Numbered from the stretch's first letter, positions 25,767 through 38,238 are shown. The stretch is DNA of 64,000 nucleotides from Hydnum rufescens UP504 (GCA_014904985.1 MU128910.1:503399-567398); one strand, 5' to 3'. Notes: generated by a model not told the origin, from the letters alone. Numbers and translations: made by a program.

Positions 25767-26927
25767 TCATGATATTGCAATGTCGGGGGTCTGTGATTCA
25801 CTTGGTCCATCTATTTGATGTGTTCCAGTCCTCATGGCTGCTTCCTCTAGGATTATTTGGATATCCTTGTCCTTAGGGAGCTGATTTTCAGAAAATTTCT
25901 CGAACTTTACAAGCCTTCCTAACGCCGTCTCCGCGACCAAAATCTGCAACTCATCAGTTAGCTGAGGCACCAGTTCCGCCTGAGCACACCATGGCTTACG
26001 AGTATCGAAGAAGTAAGACCTTTGATGGGTGTCGACGTCGACCGGAAGCGGTGATTACGGTAGGGATGACCGTTATATGGGTTGTCAGAAAAATTCTATT
26101 TCAAGCGTCTAATTCAGGTCAGGTATAATAGTGAGACGTTGCGTACGTGAAATTCCTCAGGGTATACCCATTGGGGAGTGTTTCGTTTCGACAACTTGGG
26201 GTCTAAGCCCATGATGGAAGGATCTAAGAAAGCCTTTATTGGAATAAGATTGGTGCCATGCATACGGCCGACGTAGCTAAAACATGCCTCCAATGGGTGG
26301 TCAAATATATCGTCTACTTCGCCTTCATTTGGAACAAGAGTTTCCAGTACGCTAAGATCACTGAGAAGGGCCACCACAGGCGTCACGATAATCTTGTACA
26401 AGGAAGCAAACGGAGGTAGCGTCCGAAGAAGGTGCACGTGGGGTGAATCAAGAGGCAGATTGACCTCTTCATTTGCCTCTCGAAGCTTTTAATGTCGGGC
26501 GCAGCGTAGGTAGTTTGTTCAGATCCGATAAATTCAGGGGAGGGGAGTTGATGTCTCACAGCAGTGCCAAATGGTGTCCCGTCTGCGGGATCGCTTTTGC
26601 CGCCTGGTAAAGCGACTTGACCGGGGTGACTCCGAAGATTCTTAGATCGCGTGGTAAGTAGAACACGAATAATGCCTTCCCGCTCATATAAAAGGATCAA
26701 AACGGCACCAAGACGGCCAATAGGAAGTTGGGGAGGTGGTTTGGCACTATGGGTGCAGGAACAGTCAGACTTTGGGGAACTGACCTGAGGTTCCACTCGG
26801 CGGTTACCCACATGGAAACCTCTGGTTCAGCGAACACATGGGTCTTCAGGTTTCGCGCGCACTCCCGGAGTGCAGGAGATATAGGAAGACTATCCAAACC
26901 TTCGACAGGAATCTTGGGGGACCCCAT
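25767..26927 (-). CDS. Nudix hydrolase, coenzyme A diphosphatase-like (NUDT7/PCD1 family)
   Basis: Predicted to hydrolyse CoA or acyl-CoA to phosphopantetheine and 3',5'-ADP, typically in peroxisomes or mitochondria. Exon 1 starts MGSPKIPVEGLDSLPISP. After an intron with a GTGGGT donor comes LPIGRLGAVLILLYEREG, then TTRSKNLRSHPGQVALPGGK. The Nudix box is split: GGKSDPADGTPFGTAVR, an intron, then EANEEVNLP, preserving the REANEE catalytic core. It continues YKIIVTPVVALL and a final exon with HRFRSTSTPIKGLTSSIL followed by VAETALGRLVKFEKF, ending in TPDIAIS-stop. The RFxxxxxPIxGLTxxIL motif is typical of the CoA-pyrophosphatase branch. Transcribed divergently from the RRN11-like gene. No clear C-terminal peroxisomal signal. 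Confidence 0.8.
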
Positions 26928-27455
26928 TGTTGCGCCCTGCAGGATTGTTCAAGCGCCTAGGTCCGAACCACGAAGCCCTAGATGCAGGACTAGATAAGCG
27001 TTTGCTAGGAACGAAACGAAGTCGCAGGTAATGAGGGAGATCCTTACAGTCAGCGGGACCGCGTAGAAAGTGCGGTATGGAGCTATTACGTAAACAACGC
27101 CTCGACAACAACACCAAACACCATTCTACACCTCTGTCTCCCTAAGAAACACCACTGCATCACAAATCAGAATACCAAACAGCGCTTGATCGATGTATCA
27201 ATGACATGAGCCGCTTCCCTTCCTGCCACCCAACGAGAAGAATGGCTTGCAGAAGAAAACCTGCTCGCAGCGTTGTAGAGAAACGTCCGCCGCATTTTCA
27301 CTGTGCAATGTACTCTCGCAGCTTCAGCCATAAAACCCACTAATTGTCGACCCCCACTATCACGTCCTCCAGCAGGCCGCGCGGTACATTGGTACTTGCT
27401 AAGTTCATCTGGTTACGTAATACCGCCCTTCGGCATTCTCCACCCCTCGGACGGC
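26928..27455. promoter_or_regulatory. Divergent promoter region, Nudix gene / RRN11-like gene
   Basis: Lies between the two divergent ATGs. An open frame on the plus strand runs from 27303 into the RRN11-like gene, but no ATG in that frame precedes 27456. No specific operator recognised. Confidence 0.4.
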
Positions 27456-28538
27456 ATGAGCTCTAAGAGTATATTTGGCCTTGCCCCGCGCCTTAATCTC
27501 TCATTGGAACCGACCTCTTCGGCTAGGAAGTTTCACATACGCCGGCTGCAGGATATTCTCCAACTCTCCGTCCAGAGAGAGGACTTTGCACGTGCCAAGA
27601 AAGCATGGGCAATCCTCGCGCGGTGCACTGAAGTTGACTGGATAACTATATGGGAGACTGGTCTCTCCGTGATTGGAAAAGCAACGGGTCAAAGCCTCGA
27701 GGAGCACGATACGTCGCGGATGGGGAATAGAGAGAGGCTGGACTATCTGAAAATCGTCATGTTGCGGCACAAGCCTGGGGTACGTTTTCACACACAACGT
27801 ACATCGGAGCCTACATTACTCTTCCAGTTCCATAGAGAGAACAAATACTGCAGGAGATTGTCCTCACCCTGATCGCGAGCCAGAGGCATCAAGAAGCTTT
27901 GGATGAGCTTGAATTGTACGTGACGTGCTGAGCTGTGAGAAATTTCTATGCTAAATTATCACGGACGGACCTCTCTCTTAGATATCTCCCTTCATTTCCA
28001 TTCCAAGATAACCCGGTGCTGCATACATACGCCGGTCTCATTGCCCTCTTCCTCGCTCAGCCCGCAGGTTTGAATAAGTGCTGGCATATGTGCTTCATTT
28101 GAGGATATTTTAACCCGTACTTGACCTTCTAGGATCGATCTCGGGTCCACGATCCCAATCGCAAGCTCGCGAGGCCATGTTGATACGAGAAGCCAAGTCT
28201 CACTTCGAGCGTGCCCTTGCCTTAGACCAAGAAAACGTGGTCTCCTTGAGATTTCTTGACAAGGTTCGTCAAGTGTAGTATTTGACCATGCCTCGGAAAC
28301 TTCACATCATGCTGTCAAGATTTCTCAACTTTCGCATTCACGGTGGGCGCCAACCTCTTCCCAAGGTGACCTCTTTAGGGGTAATGACAGGGAAGATGAT
28401 GAGTCGGATGATGACAATGACACGCTGTATGGTCGCTACCATGGCGAACAAAATACTGCCCAGAGTGACGAGGACCCATGTCTAAGTCCACCTCGGAAGC
28501 GTGCGAGCAGAAGGGTTATTCCTGAACTAGATCCATAA
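27456..28538 (+). CDS. RNA polymerase I-specific initiation factor RRN11-like
   Basis: Rrn11 is a TPR-like subunit of the Pol I core factor, which binds the rDNA promoter. The ATG at 27456 gives MSSKSIFGLAPRLNLS, then ARKFHIRRLQDILQLSVQR and DFARAKKAWAILARCTEVDW, a TPR-like stretch matching the N-terminal region of the fungal Rrn11 family as I know it. Later exons give LTLIASQRHQEALDELEL, YLPSFPFQDNPVLHTYAGLI and REAKSHFERALALDQENVV, again helical repeats. The C-terminus is acidic (EDDESDDDNDTLYGR), then PPRKRASRRVIPELDP-stop. About five introns. The family call rests on the N-terminal motif and overall helical layout; another TPR protein is possible. Confidence 0.6.
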
Positions 28539-28733
28539 TCGACTGCTTTCTTCTTGGAGGTGGAGGTCTTTCAAAGAGACCAAGAATGGTGGATTGAACT
28601 GCAATTACCTGTTTCACACAGTTTGTGGCTGAGATTACGTAATCCTATACACTATCAGCGCCGCCACGAAAAAAAAAAAAAACCCAGGCATCCGCACCTA
28701 CGGAGCCTGCATATCTGTCCGTTCAGCGCAAAT

Positions 28734-30121
28734 ATGCGCGTGCACTCAAGGTCTGTAAGTGCCATCGAGACCAGAGTTCCGCTCTCCGAGGTGTCGGCCA
28801 ACCCTGCTAATTCTGCCTTGCGGTGAGCATCCAGTGCGTGTATTATTGTCGGACTGCCTCCTCATGCCATGTCAGGGCGTTTTTGGGATCTCAAAACAGT
28901 GCGCCCTCATCATATGCTAAAGGAGTGGTCGCACTTGCACTCTCCTTGCAGCATGAGCAACACGGTGCCACGTTACGACAACATAATTCGCGCCTACCAG
29001 TGAATGACCTTCCCAATGAACTACTCTGTTTAATTTTTGAGTACGCGCTTCTTCTCTCCGGTGGCGAAGATGGCACACTTTCTGCGATGTGCCGAGTCTG
29101 TACACGTTGGAGAACGCTCATTATCGGAACCCCCACCATGTGGCGCCACATTTCGTATGACTCCGTTCGGTGCTTCGATAACCCTTCTTCTCAGAGCCTG
29201 CAGGAGATAACGACGTGCCTTCGACGGTCCCAAGGTGTGCCAATTGATATCGATATATGGGTTCGTTTCGAAGTCTCTTTGTCGCCACGCACCACAAAAT
29301 TTTTCTCAATCATCAAACCCCATCTTGGAAGATGCAGAACTCTTAGCGTCGTCATGGATTTGAGGGAGGCAGTGTATTCCTTCTTTCCTCTGCCCGGTCC
29401 GTTACCGTTCCTCGAGGACCTGCAAGTCACTCTCATGGATAATTCATACCCAGTCTTACGACAACTTGACGAGCCATTTGTTCTAATAAACGGGTCAGCG
29501 AATCGCCTTCACACCATGCGCATCTTTGTACACCCTTCGTATGGGCTCACTCTGGACAAGACGCGAGCCCCTGCACTCGTTTCCGCGGACATTGATATGG
29601 GTTCAGCGACAGAGCCCATGCTCTTCGTAAAGCGATGTCCCGGCCTCCTCGATTTTGAGCTTGACGTTGGGTCGGGGGTGGTAATTCCAAATGATTACTA
29701 TGACCATGAATCGTTGTCTCTAGTCGAGAGCCTCGTAATTAATGGATCGGAACCTTCCATCCCCCTGTCATTGTTCACCCCACCTCACCTTCTCCATCTT
29801 CGCCTCCATGCACCCGTCCAACTACAAGACGCGCCAATTTTCCCCTTCCTGATCTCATTAAGCATTGAAGAACCCGAGTTCAACTCAACGCTCCTCAGTA
29901 AATTCATTCGTTCTCACCCGACTCTCGTTGCGCTTCAATTGATATGCGAAGTGGGCACGGCCGATGTGCTTCGTGATATATCTGTTTGCCGTGCGCCGTG
30001 CCTCCCGATGCTGACGGCTTCTCCGCCTGACCAGAGGCTCTGTCCGCCGGGGAGGTGGTGTGTACATGCCATCGGATACCTTGCAGCGTCTCCTCGAGCA
30101 AAACCCGTGCCTCAGCATTGA
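28734..30121 (+). CDS. F-box protein
   Basis: Substrate-recruiting subunit of an SCF ubiquitin ligase by family. Exon 1 (ATG at 28734) encodes MRVHSRSVSAIETRVPLSE. After an intron of about 50 bp (GTGAGC to TGTCAG), exon 2 has the F-box LPVNDLPNELLCLIFEYALL and CRVCTRWRTLIIGTPTMWRHIS, followed by about 300 residues of leucine-rich, repeat-like sequence. The annotated frame ends with an odd C-terminus rich in Cys/Pro/Trp. A different frame over 30046-30197 reads MPSDTLQRLLEQNPCLSIEWR and ends VSSSR-stop, which looks like the natural end. So either an unseen small intron or a one-base frameshift lies around 30000-30050. Confidence 0.75.
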
Positions 30122-30197
30122 ATGGCGTGTCAACGCACCGCCAGAGGATGTTTTGAAGGTGCAGGACGCTATCCTGGACGTCTCTTCTTCGAGATAA

Positions 30198-31169
30198 AGA
30201 CTGCAGGAGCACTTTCGAATCACTTTTGAACAGTAGATACCTGTTTTTTTTTTAATCGCTTTGCTTTTTCGACTGCCGCTCAGTCGTCCACAGATCCCCT
30301 CATAGAGAAATACCCTTCCTTCCTCTTAGATTTGGTTATAGTTTTTAGATATACGCGGCCATAGATGATTCCTAGACATTTGCATAGATTTGGTTCTTCA
30401 TTATTTAGACCATCGTAGAGACCAGTAGCTTCGTAGTTCCTCTCGTCTATGGGATACATAATATTAATGGGGATGTTCACAGCAGAAAAACCTTTGGCAC
30501 GGCTTCAACGACATTCGGTGAGATTGGTTAGCCGTCAGTTTTGCGAAACGCTTCCTAGTGTGAGATCCCCAAGAAAGACCCTAATGGAGGTTATCCCATC
30601 GTTTGGGGTCGGCGATAGGTCTCAGACCGCCTGGTCATCAGGGAAAGAAGCAGTAACTTTAGCCTCGCCATACTTGACATTGAAAATTGATATCAGTACA
30701 AGGAGTCAGTCATTCAAGAGACAGAACATCACAACAAGAAAACCGGCGAAAACCCGCCCTCGTAGCCAGATATATATATATAAGCTGGTCCGCGCTGCTA
30801 GATCAAAGAAAAACAAAGCCTTGCTCGACGATGGCCTGGTTGTGCAGCACAAGACACCCTGTAGCTTGCCTGTTGCCGGTTGTTTTGGTCCCAATCCACC
30901 TCACAAGAGAAGCATGCCATGACGGGCCTGGAGCGATAGAGACATATATCGAAACCAATAAGTTGTTCCACCTTGCAGACCGAAAGTAAAACGAAAAAAG
31001 TGGGGAGAGGGGGAGGGGAAGCCCGAATATTCTCGTCATGATATGAAGGATTGGAGGAGTACCAAATCCAGGGCATAGCATCCCGATCTAGATCGCTCCC
31101 AATGATGCAACAAGACAAGCATGGGGGGGTGACAGAATGAAGTGACACACCGGCAAGTTCCCTAGTTCC
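30198..31169. other. Gene-free region upstream of COQ9
   Basis: No gene recognised. It contains a T-run near 30245 and a short TA microsatellite (TATATATATA near 30770). CT/GA-rich sequence near 31000-31025 may belong to the COQ9 promoter. Confidence 0.4.
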
Positions 31170-32084
31170 ATGTCTCGAGCACTATTGCGAAGAGCGTTCC
31201 CGCTGATACCCACCCATGGATTCACACGGAAAACGCTCGCGCTCTCGTTCCCCAACGCGCCCCTATCCGAAACTGCCGTTTCCGCTCTCTTCGGCCAAGG
31301 CGATGAGGCACCCAAAACCCTAATTCGTGCGTGGATGGAGGAGGGCAGGCGACAGATGTCTGTTAGAGAAAGCCCTGTGATACCCTCTGACGATCACAAG
31401 ACCTCTGGGACTCCCCCCGCCCATTAGTGATGGAGGACGTCTTGCTCAAGAGACTGGATTGGAACATTCCTGTATTGCCACATTTGAAAGACGTGAGTTT
31501 CAGGCTTCTAAAATTTCAGGCCTTTTTTTTTCAATTTTTAACGTGCGGTTGTGGTGGGAATTCCCTGCAACACGATACCTTGCAGGCATTTGCGTTACTC
31601 TCGGCTTCCTCGAGTCCATTCGTGCCTGTAATCGATGTACGGCCTGGGCTTCAGCATGCGATTTCCGTAGCAGACGAAGCGTGTCATATCTGCGAGCCCC
31701 GACAGAATGGACCCGTAAGTATTTATTTCATCATTCCATGTATACAGCGGGGTACGATCCAACACCTCTTACAGTCAGGCTGGTACACCCGACGCGCTGG
31801 GATCGCTCTTGTCTACACAGCCGCTGGTAAGCGTCAGACCCTCCCGTACTCAATCACAGGATCGGGATTTCATTTACGGAGGGTTCCCAATTCCTCCGGG
31901 CGTTGACTTCATGCCACATATAGAACTGCATCAGCTAACATCTCCAGACACGGCGCCTGGTTTCCTCCGCCAACTCTTGAAAACATCCTTGAAGCCCGCG
32001 GAAGTTGTGAACGAACTCGTGCTATTTGCGGATTTTGCAGTGCGTGGCTGGGGTGGTATATTTCGGGGGAGAGGATTCTACTGA
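31170..32084 (+). CDS. Ubiquinone biosynthesis protein COQ9
   Basis: Lipid-binding accessory protein of the mitochondrial CoQ synthome that assists COQ7. The N-terminus MSRALLRRAFPLIPTHGF is a plausible mitochondrial targeting peptide. Then come LALSFPNAPLSETAVSALFG and PKTLIRAWMEEGRRQM. Later exons give LLKRLDWNIPVLPHLKD, AISVADEACHICEPRQNGP, GWYTRRAGIALVYTAA and ELHQLTSPDTAPGFL, ending FRGRGFY-stop; all are COQ9 landmarks. Five exons; three junctions (31493, 31709, 31827 donors) keep frame. The first junction near 31356-31428 is not resolved: the frame does not join cleanly with an ideal donor. Convergent with the bHLH gene. High confidence in identity. Confidence 0.85.
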
Positions 32085-32274
32085 GTGCTCGCAGACCGTG
32101 AGATATTAACTGGCCATTGCGTAATGGGGTGACGAAGATTGACAGACGCACACATGATGTTTACTAGTAATTTGAATTGTTGGTTTCATTAGGAGCATGG
32201 TCGTAGAGAAGGTATATCCAAGATTGGAAGACGAAAGGAAGGGCAGGCGGCGATGGAGAGCCCAGTAATTATTT

Positions 32275-33696
32275 CTACACGTCATCGTCACTGTCTTCCC
32301 CCTCGTTCTCATCGTCCACGATCCCACCACTAGTTCTCCCACTGCGACCGCTCCCTTTCTGAGGTCCTTTCGACAACCCCATTCCGGGCATAGGGAGTCC
32401 GGTCCCTCCGTCCCAAATGCGTTGCCAAACAGGGAGGTCATAGACATGTGGGTCAAATTCCGCAAGAGACTCTTCAACGTCATCGGGACACGGGGCGTAT
32501 GCTGCTCGACGTGACTCGAGCACATGTGGAGGGATGGGGAGGGGAGATAGAACGGGGTGGCCTTGGGGAAGTAGACGTCGGGTATGGTGAAGTCTGTCGA
32601 GCAACGTCGCTCGGCGCGACTCCAAGGATCCGATGTATTCAATCGCTACAGATGTCAATCAAGGGCCGCCATAGAACGTAAAAACGGGACTCGTCAATTA
32701 TGCAAGAGGATAGAAAACCATGAGGGAGAGACGGACTCTTTTGTAGGACGACCGCTTCACTCCTTGGCCCTGCTCGACCGTCCATTTTCTCGCCATCATC
32801 GGTCCCAAAGGTGGCAGCAGTCGCGGCGGCCTTGCCTTTGCCGCGCCTCCGATTGAGAGATTTGTCGCCAGAAGCACCCTCGCTGCTCTGACGCTCGGCT
32901 TCTTCTTCTGCGCGAATGGCATCTCGGAGCGCCGGGACGACTTCGCATAGGGCCTCATACCCGCGCCGAATATTCGCACGCCGCTTCTGCTCAGATTGAA
33001 TATGGTTTGCTTTCTTCTGGGACATGGAGAGGAGGCTTGGTTTCCCATGGGGCTGCGAAGATGTGGCTGAGATCGGTGGAGGTGTTGGTGGAGTGTCAGG
33101 GGGTGGTACTACAGGTGGGGAATTGTAATAGTAGGGAGTGAATTGAGGACCGTGGAGGACGATGACCGTCGAGGCCGCTTTGCTGGATTTTGCAGATCTT
33201 CCGGGGAGACGCGCTTTCGAGATCCCGATGCTGATGGGGAAGACTGAGCAGAATGCGTAAGTGTTGTGGATGAGGACGAAGGGGCACTCTGGGCGTCGTA
33301 TTGAATCGATGGGTATCGATCGGGTGCATGGTAACTGTTCTGATGATGGTTATTTTGCGATGCTGGGTGCTGGCTGGGGTGTGTGGGATGATTGAGATTA
33401 GGAGGTGAAGGGAACGGTGTCGGACGTTGCGAATCTCGCAACTGGTGTAGTTGCTGCGCCTGGGTGGTGTACGAATGTTGCGAGTACCTCTGGGAGGTAT
33501 CGAGCGAGATGAGATTTCTCGTCGCCCGCGTCAACTCCTCCCTGTTCTCGGGGGACTTTCCAATGGTCTCGGCATTGGAGAAGACGGCCCACTCTGGTGA
33601 GAAAGCATCCATACGATCGAGCTGGGAGAGAAACGATTGGAAGGCATGCCTTTCCGAGGCGTTAAGTAGTGCAACTTGACTGTCCGTATCATTCAT
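32275..33696 (-). CDS. bHLH transcription factor
   Basis: Predicted DNA-binding regulator of the nucleus. The ATG at 33696 starts MNDTDSQVALLNASERHAF. A long N-terminal half is Ser/Pro/His/Gln-rich with a likely nuclear signal SGSRKRVSPEDLQNPAKRPR. The bHLH lies in the next exon: KKANHIQSEQKRRANIRRGY is the basic region plus helix 1 (with the E and RR contacts for E-box binding), then LCEVVPALRDAI; an R/K-rich loop follows. The second helix crosses an intron: AVVLQKS joined to VAIEYIGSLESRRATLLDRL. The tail is acidic (NEGEDSDDDV-stop). The long loop insert resembles fungal Max/INO4-type bHLH proteins. The specific regulon cannot be told. The 3' end faces COQ9 at 190 bp. Confidence 0.8.
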
Positions 33697-34686
33697 CGCC
33701 AACTTGAAGGAAATACTAGAATTTGGGAGTCGTTCCTCCGTGCTTTCACATGCAACAGCGGCCTTAACTCAACTCCGGAATATGCCGTCCTCAAAAAGTC
33801 CGAGTTTGCAACTTCCTCTTACAGCTCTCTTTGTGGCATGCACGCACACGGCTTCGCTGTGCTGTCACCGGTGCAGCAACCCATGTGGGGCTGCTTCACT
33901 TGAAGTATTTCCTTCTCTTTTATCACACATCGAACGATGCGGTTGGGTTCTGAACCCCCAACCAACCAGCACCCCGATTTCGGTAACTCGGGAGGGTAAT
34001 AGGGGTCTGTATTTCATCTTGACGTCGCGTACACCGTGGGCCTGTAAATTTGGGGGTCAATTTCCTGTTTATGATTGATCTCGTGGGAACGTCGCGAGCA
34101 CCCTCTGCCAATGAATTGTATTCCCTGTCACAGACCCCATTCCCAGGCCACAGGCGGACACATTGGCTGTCAACTTCTTTGGTTACCTCCCGTCCGTGCC
34201 GAACCAAAGGGCATGATGTTCCCCCCTGATATTGTTTGCCAGTATTTGTTCGCCACCGCACTTTGCGGATGTATTCCCAAGTTGTATCGTTTGCCGAACG
34301 CTTGGCGCTTGGGGGTCTAACCCGGTCTTCATTCCCAGGCGTAAGTGTGCGCCCGCTGTCTCAGGCTGCGCACCAGTCCTGCGCGGACCATTGTTGGGAT
34401 GCGCAAAAATAGCGTGATGGTATCAACCCTTTCATTGCCGTCGTTCCTGGTCTCCACATTGCTTGGCTCGGTAATATGATCACAAGGTGTGGGATCACTA
34501 GACCCGACGCTGTACATAATGTCATCGCAGGGAAGTCCTGTCGATGTTCGAACTGTTTGAGTGTATTGCTACTATCGAAGGAGTACTCTAACCAAACTAC
34601 CCACCCATCCCTAACATGAAAGCCATCCAAAATTTAAAGATACCAGCGTCCAAGAAGATAGGGGACAGAGACCAACAGTTCCCTAC
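33697..34686. other. Gene-free region
   Basis: Presumably the promoter of the bHLH gene and the 3' flank of the next minus-strand gene. No recognisable coding content; scattered short frames only. Confidence 0.4.
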
Positions 34687-36236
34687 TCAGACTAACCCCT
34701 TCCCGGCCATGACGACGGTGTCTTTCACCGCACTGAAAAGCCATCTAACCACCCCGACCTGGTCAGGGTGCCCTAGTCCAGGCGCCCCGATTCTCTTCAT
34801 ACCAATGCGTCGTTTCCCCAACCCTCGCCTAAGCTTCACTACGTAAGCTACAACAGGGAGCACCACCGACAGGATGAGAAGGAACACTGGTACCGCCATG
34901 CTCCTGCTCAGCGGTCTTCGCAAGCCCAGATTCTGGGCATAGAAACGTAGAGTCTCGAAGAGCGTTGGTATCGTCGCAGATATTGGCGCACCGTTGGTAC
35001 CAGTTGTGAGGTCAGCAAGAGGAGGAGCGAGGGGAGGTCGGGGGAACGCGGTATGCGAGCTTCCGCCCGCACTATTACTGTCTCTGTCACCATCACGTAC
35101 GTTTCGGGCCTGGCGGTGCGGGGAACGAGATGAGTCTTTGCGCGAGCGGAGATTATCATTCAGCAAAGTCCCGTTCCCGTTAAGGGCTGAGGTGCGAGGA
35201 ACATCGTCGGGAGTTATCGTGTGCTCCGATGCGGATGAAGAGAGGGAAGACGTGGAGAGGGAGGTACTGGATCGTTGATTCATACCCAGGGGCCGGGACG
35301 TGGCAGGGACCGCTGTGCGCGTTGACGCGGAAGAGATCGAAGAGGCTGGCGACGGAGCCCGCACGTCTGAAGTACGCCCACTTACGGAGGATGACCTCAT
35401 ACGCGTAGTAGGTGGCGGACGCATTGCCTGGATATGCAACGTCTTGAGAAGTGTGTACATTTGCTAAAAGGGGGAAGCGGAGTCAGTTGGATCCAAATAG
35501 GACGAAGGACATGCCATACTTTTTTCTTCTCGTGCGATAATTCGGGTTCGTACTTGAGAAATTCCATCGCATAGTCCCACTCACCCAGTCGGGGCAAGAT
35601 TTGGAGACAATACACGTCGATTAAGCGCTCGTACATATCTTCGGCGTGTTCTGAAGTAGATGGCATGTTTACCATGGTAACGGGGAAACATTGAGGAGGT
35701 TGGATACATCATCCCGATGATTGAGCCAGTGTTCGACCATATTTTTCCCAACTTCGGGACAATCGAGTTTCAGCGAGGCAAACACCAAAGCTATTAGGAT
35801 TTGCAATGGGAGGTAGGCAGAGGATGGGGGTGTGTCAGGTGTAGATGTAGGGGTGTAGAGACGGATTGAACGAGTGTATAATGTTTGGATGAATTCAGAA
35901 GGGGGAAGGTTAAGACTGAAAAGAAGATTTGTTGGTAGGGTGTCTACAGAATTCCCACCCGCCGTCGGACGAGTAGAGAGTCGTTTCAAGGGTTATTCGG
36001 AGGAGATCCCATTTACGCCTGGGGACGGCGAGCGGGTCGGCGGAAATATTTGGGGGGTTGGCAGTGAGGATGAGAAACGCGGCATCAATGAGGTTTTGAG
36101 TCACACCCACTTCCCGGCGCAGAAACGCGCGGGCTGCCGGGGGATATAAGGGCTTGAGTGTCGCTAGCGGATCTTGGGATCTGATCCTTTTCAACTTCTT
36201 CTTGGTGGTGGTTTTGGTGAGAGTGGTGGTGGCCAT
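34687..36236 (-). CDS. Tail-anchored membrane protein with helical N-terminal domain (PEX26-like layout)
   Basis: Starts MATTTLTKTTTKKKLKRIR, then a helical part: YPPAARAFLRREVGVTQNLI, FIQTLYTRSIRLYTP, YLPLQILIALVFASLKLD, and in a later exon YERLIDVYCLQILPRLGEWD. A long Ser/Thr/Arg-rich disordered linker follows (about 35400-35000). One membrane span near the C-terminus (PVFLLILSVVLPVVAYVV, about 34895-34840) is followed by about 50 basic residues ending VMAGKGLV-stop. Soluble helical domain, linker, single C-terminal anchor and basic tail match the architecture of the peroxisomal AAA-receptor family PEX15/PEX26. That identity is inference from layout; I see no definitive motif. The intron near 35920-35965 keeps frame; the junction near 35660-35690 is uncertain. 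Confidence 0.55.
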
Positions 36237-36615
36237 TGAGGCGGCCGGTTACTTGGCTCGCGTGACAAGAGGCTGGATTATATGGACGTCTGGTACTCTC
36301 CAGCAGGCTCTACGAATACAAGAGGGGCGCGGATACCGACCAGGCTGCCCGTGAGGTGTGCCCGGATGTGGAGAGGAGGGGGTGGAGATCTTAAGGGAAC
36401 GAAAAGCGGAATGTGCCTCCCACGTGATATCGGTGTAATGACCTGCGCCCTCGGCGATTTCGAATTTGATGAGAGGACAACGGATAATTTCCAGCACCTG
36501 ATCAAGGTGGGTCACGTCTTGTCTTGTTTTTTGGGGAAACCCACACCAATTTACGTGTTCTCAGACAATTACATAATGCCTGCCCTTATTGACTACCTAT
36601 TAGCATCGGTGAGGA

Positions 36616-38238
36616 CTACAACCTAAATTCGTCGTATAAGAATCGTGAAAACGTGGCTACAACGGGCTTATTCCATTTGTTGATGGATGTGTGTGCTGCA
36701 ACCGTGTCATCAGCCGTGTTCAACTCGACCAAGATTCTCACCCGGTTCTTTCCTAGTGGATTGACCCCAACTTTTATCCAGATCACACCCAACTCGGAAT
36801 CAGCATCCTTGTCGTAGCCTCGGAGAGGTTTCCTCACCTTCCTTGACGTTCTTGAAACCGCGCAGTGATTTGAACTTATTCTCCAGCACCCCCAGTTTGG
36901 GAGGCTGACCACGACCTTCGATGACAAGTGTGCATGTCCTGCTGAATTTGGGATCGTCGAACCAAGGCGCCGATTCAGTGTAGCGCCCGTTGCGGAAGAT
37001 CACCGCATTCCCCACGGGTCCAATTCTGCGATGCAACAAGCTCTCGAGCGCATCCGTTGATGCACGAGTCGAGTTGAAGATTATGTTCGCGAACACACCT
37101 CTCCCAGGCGACGGCTCTGTAGGAACATTCAGACGTGAGGAATTTGCAGGGGATGAACTGGACCAAATGATGTACGCAACTAATATGGGCTCCCCGAAAA
37201 TCGGGCAGACTCGCCAGGTAGGTCAGTGATCGTCCTTTTGGTCAGGTAGTATTCCCCTTGAAATGTGCCCTTCACCTGCAGGTTCGCTGTGGCATAGGTC
37301 TTCGCCCATGGACTAAGCTGGGTCTGGTCGTACCGGACAGTCCAATGATGGCGTACGCCGGCTTCACGTCCATCCAGCTTCACCAACGCGTCAGATGCGG
37401 CCTTCACACTGTCGAAAATCAGTCGAGGCCCTGGAGGCCCTATAGAGAGACAGAAACGACTGCCTCTCAATTTCTTTTCCTTCATGTTGTGATAATTGAA
37501 CCTACTGCAAGTGTGGGCATCATAACCAGGAAGGCTGGAAACCGGTCCGTAGAACGTCTGTATTTGGGCCAATAGCACGTTCGCACCCACGTCCGATGAT
37601 TCGGGGTAATGATTAAATTGGGTGTGAACTTGTAAGTCCGATGCGGAACACACCCAGGTCGGGGAATTCTTGCACGAGCCTTGCATGAGCCGCATCTAGA
37701 CTCCCAGGATGGAATCGAAGGAATATGCCCGTATGCCGAAACCCGTGAGATAGACTGCCCAACGAATGAAATACAGTTCTTCATCGAATCGATTCTTAAA
37801 GTCAGCATAGTCCAGCATGCCTACCAGAGTCAAGATCTCGCCACCCCTCCATATCTCTAACGGCGTCATACAGAATTTTAAAATCCTCTGTTTTGCGGGT
37901 ATCATCTGCCTACATAAAAGAAAGGGTCAGCAAATGCGAAGTTTCCGTCGAGAAAAATGCGAACTCTAACATCTGCCGTCACATATGGGGGCAAGTTATA
38001 TTCAAAGGTCTGGACGTACTCTTAGGATGCACAGGCTGTCGTATAAGTCTGGGCTATCTAGAATTTCATTGGGTCTCTGTGTCTCCAGAGCTATTCTACT
38101 AGTTGACGTATTTTCAAGATCTCCTCTGCGCAAGGGACTTGCGTAGAAAAACGCCACACAGATCTTTGGCTGTACGGTGCGAGTCGAAATTACACGCGGT
38201 GCATTGCGTACAGAGTGCAGGAAAGATAGCCTCTGCAT
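36616..38238 (-). CDS. Candidate multi-exon gene of unknown function
   Basis: Several minus-strand stretches are clearly protein-like: a first part from an ATG at 38238 (ALETQRPNEILDSPDLYD), then EYNLPPYVTADVRVRIFLDG (about 38010-37950), DDTRKTEDFKILYDAVRDME (about 37905-37850, after a TTTATGTAG acceptor), DYADFKNRFDEELYFIRWAV, GAGVRHHWT-type and ATANLQVKGTFQGEYYLTK segments (to about 37230), APWFDDPKFSRTCTLVIEGR (about 36960-36900) and a last part ending SRFLYDEFRL-stop. Together they suggest a beta-rich protein. I do not recognise it. Frame shifts between some parts have no clear intron. Its 5' end lies only about 90 bp from the VPS34 start, head to head. Confidence 0.4.
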
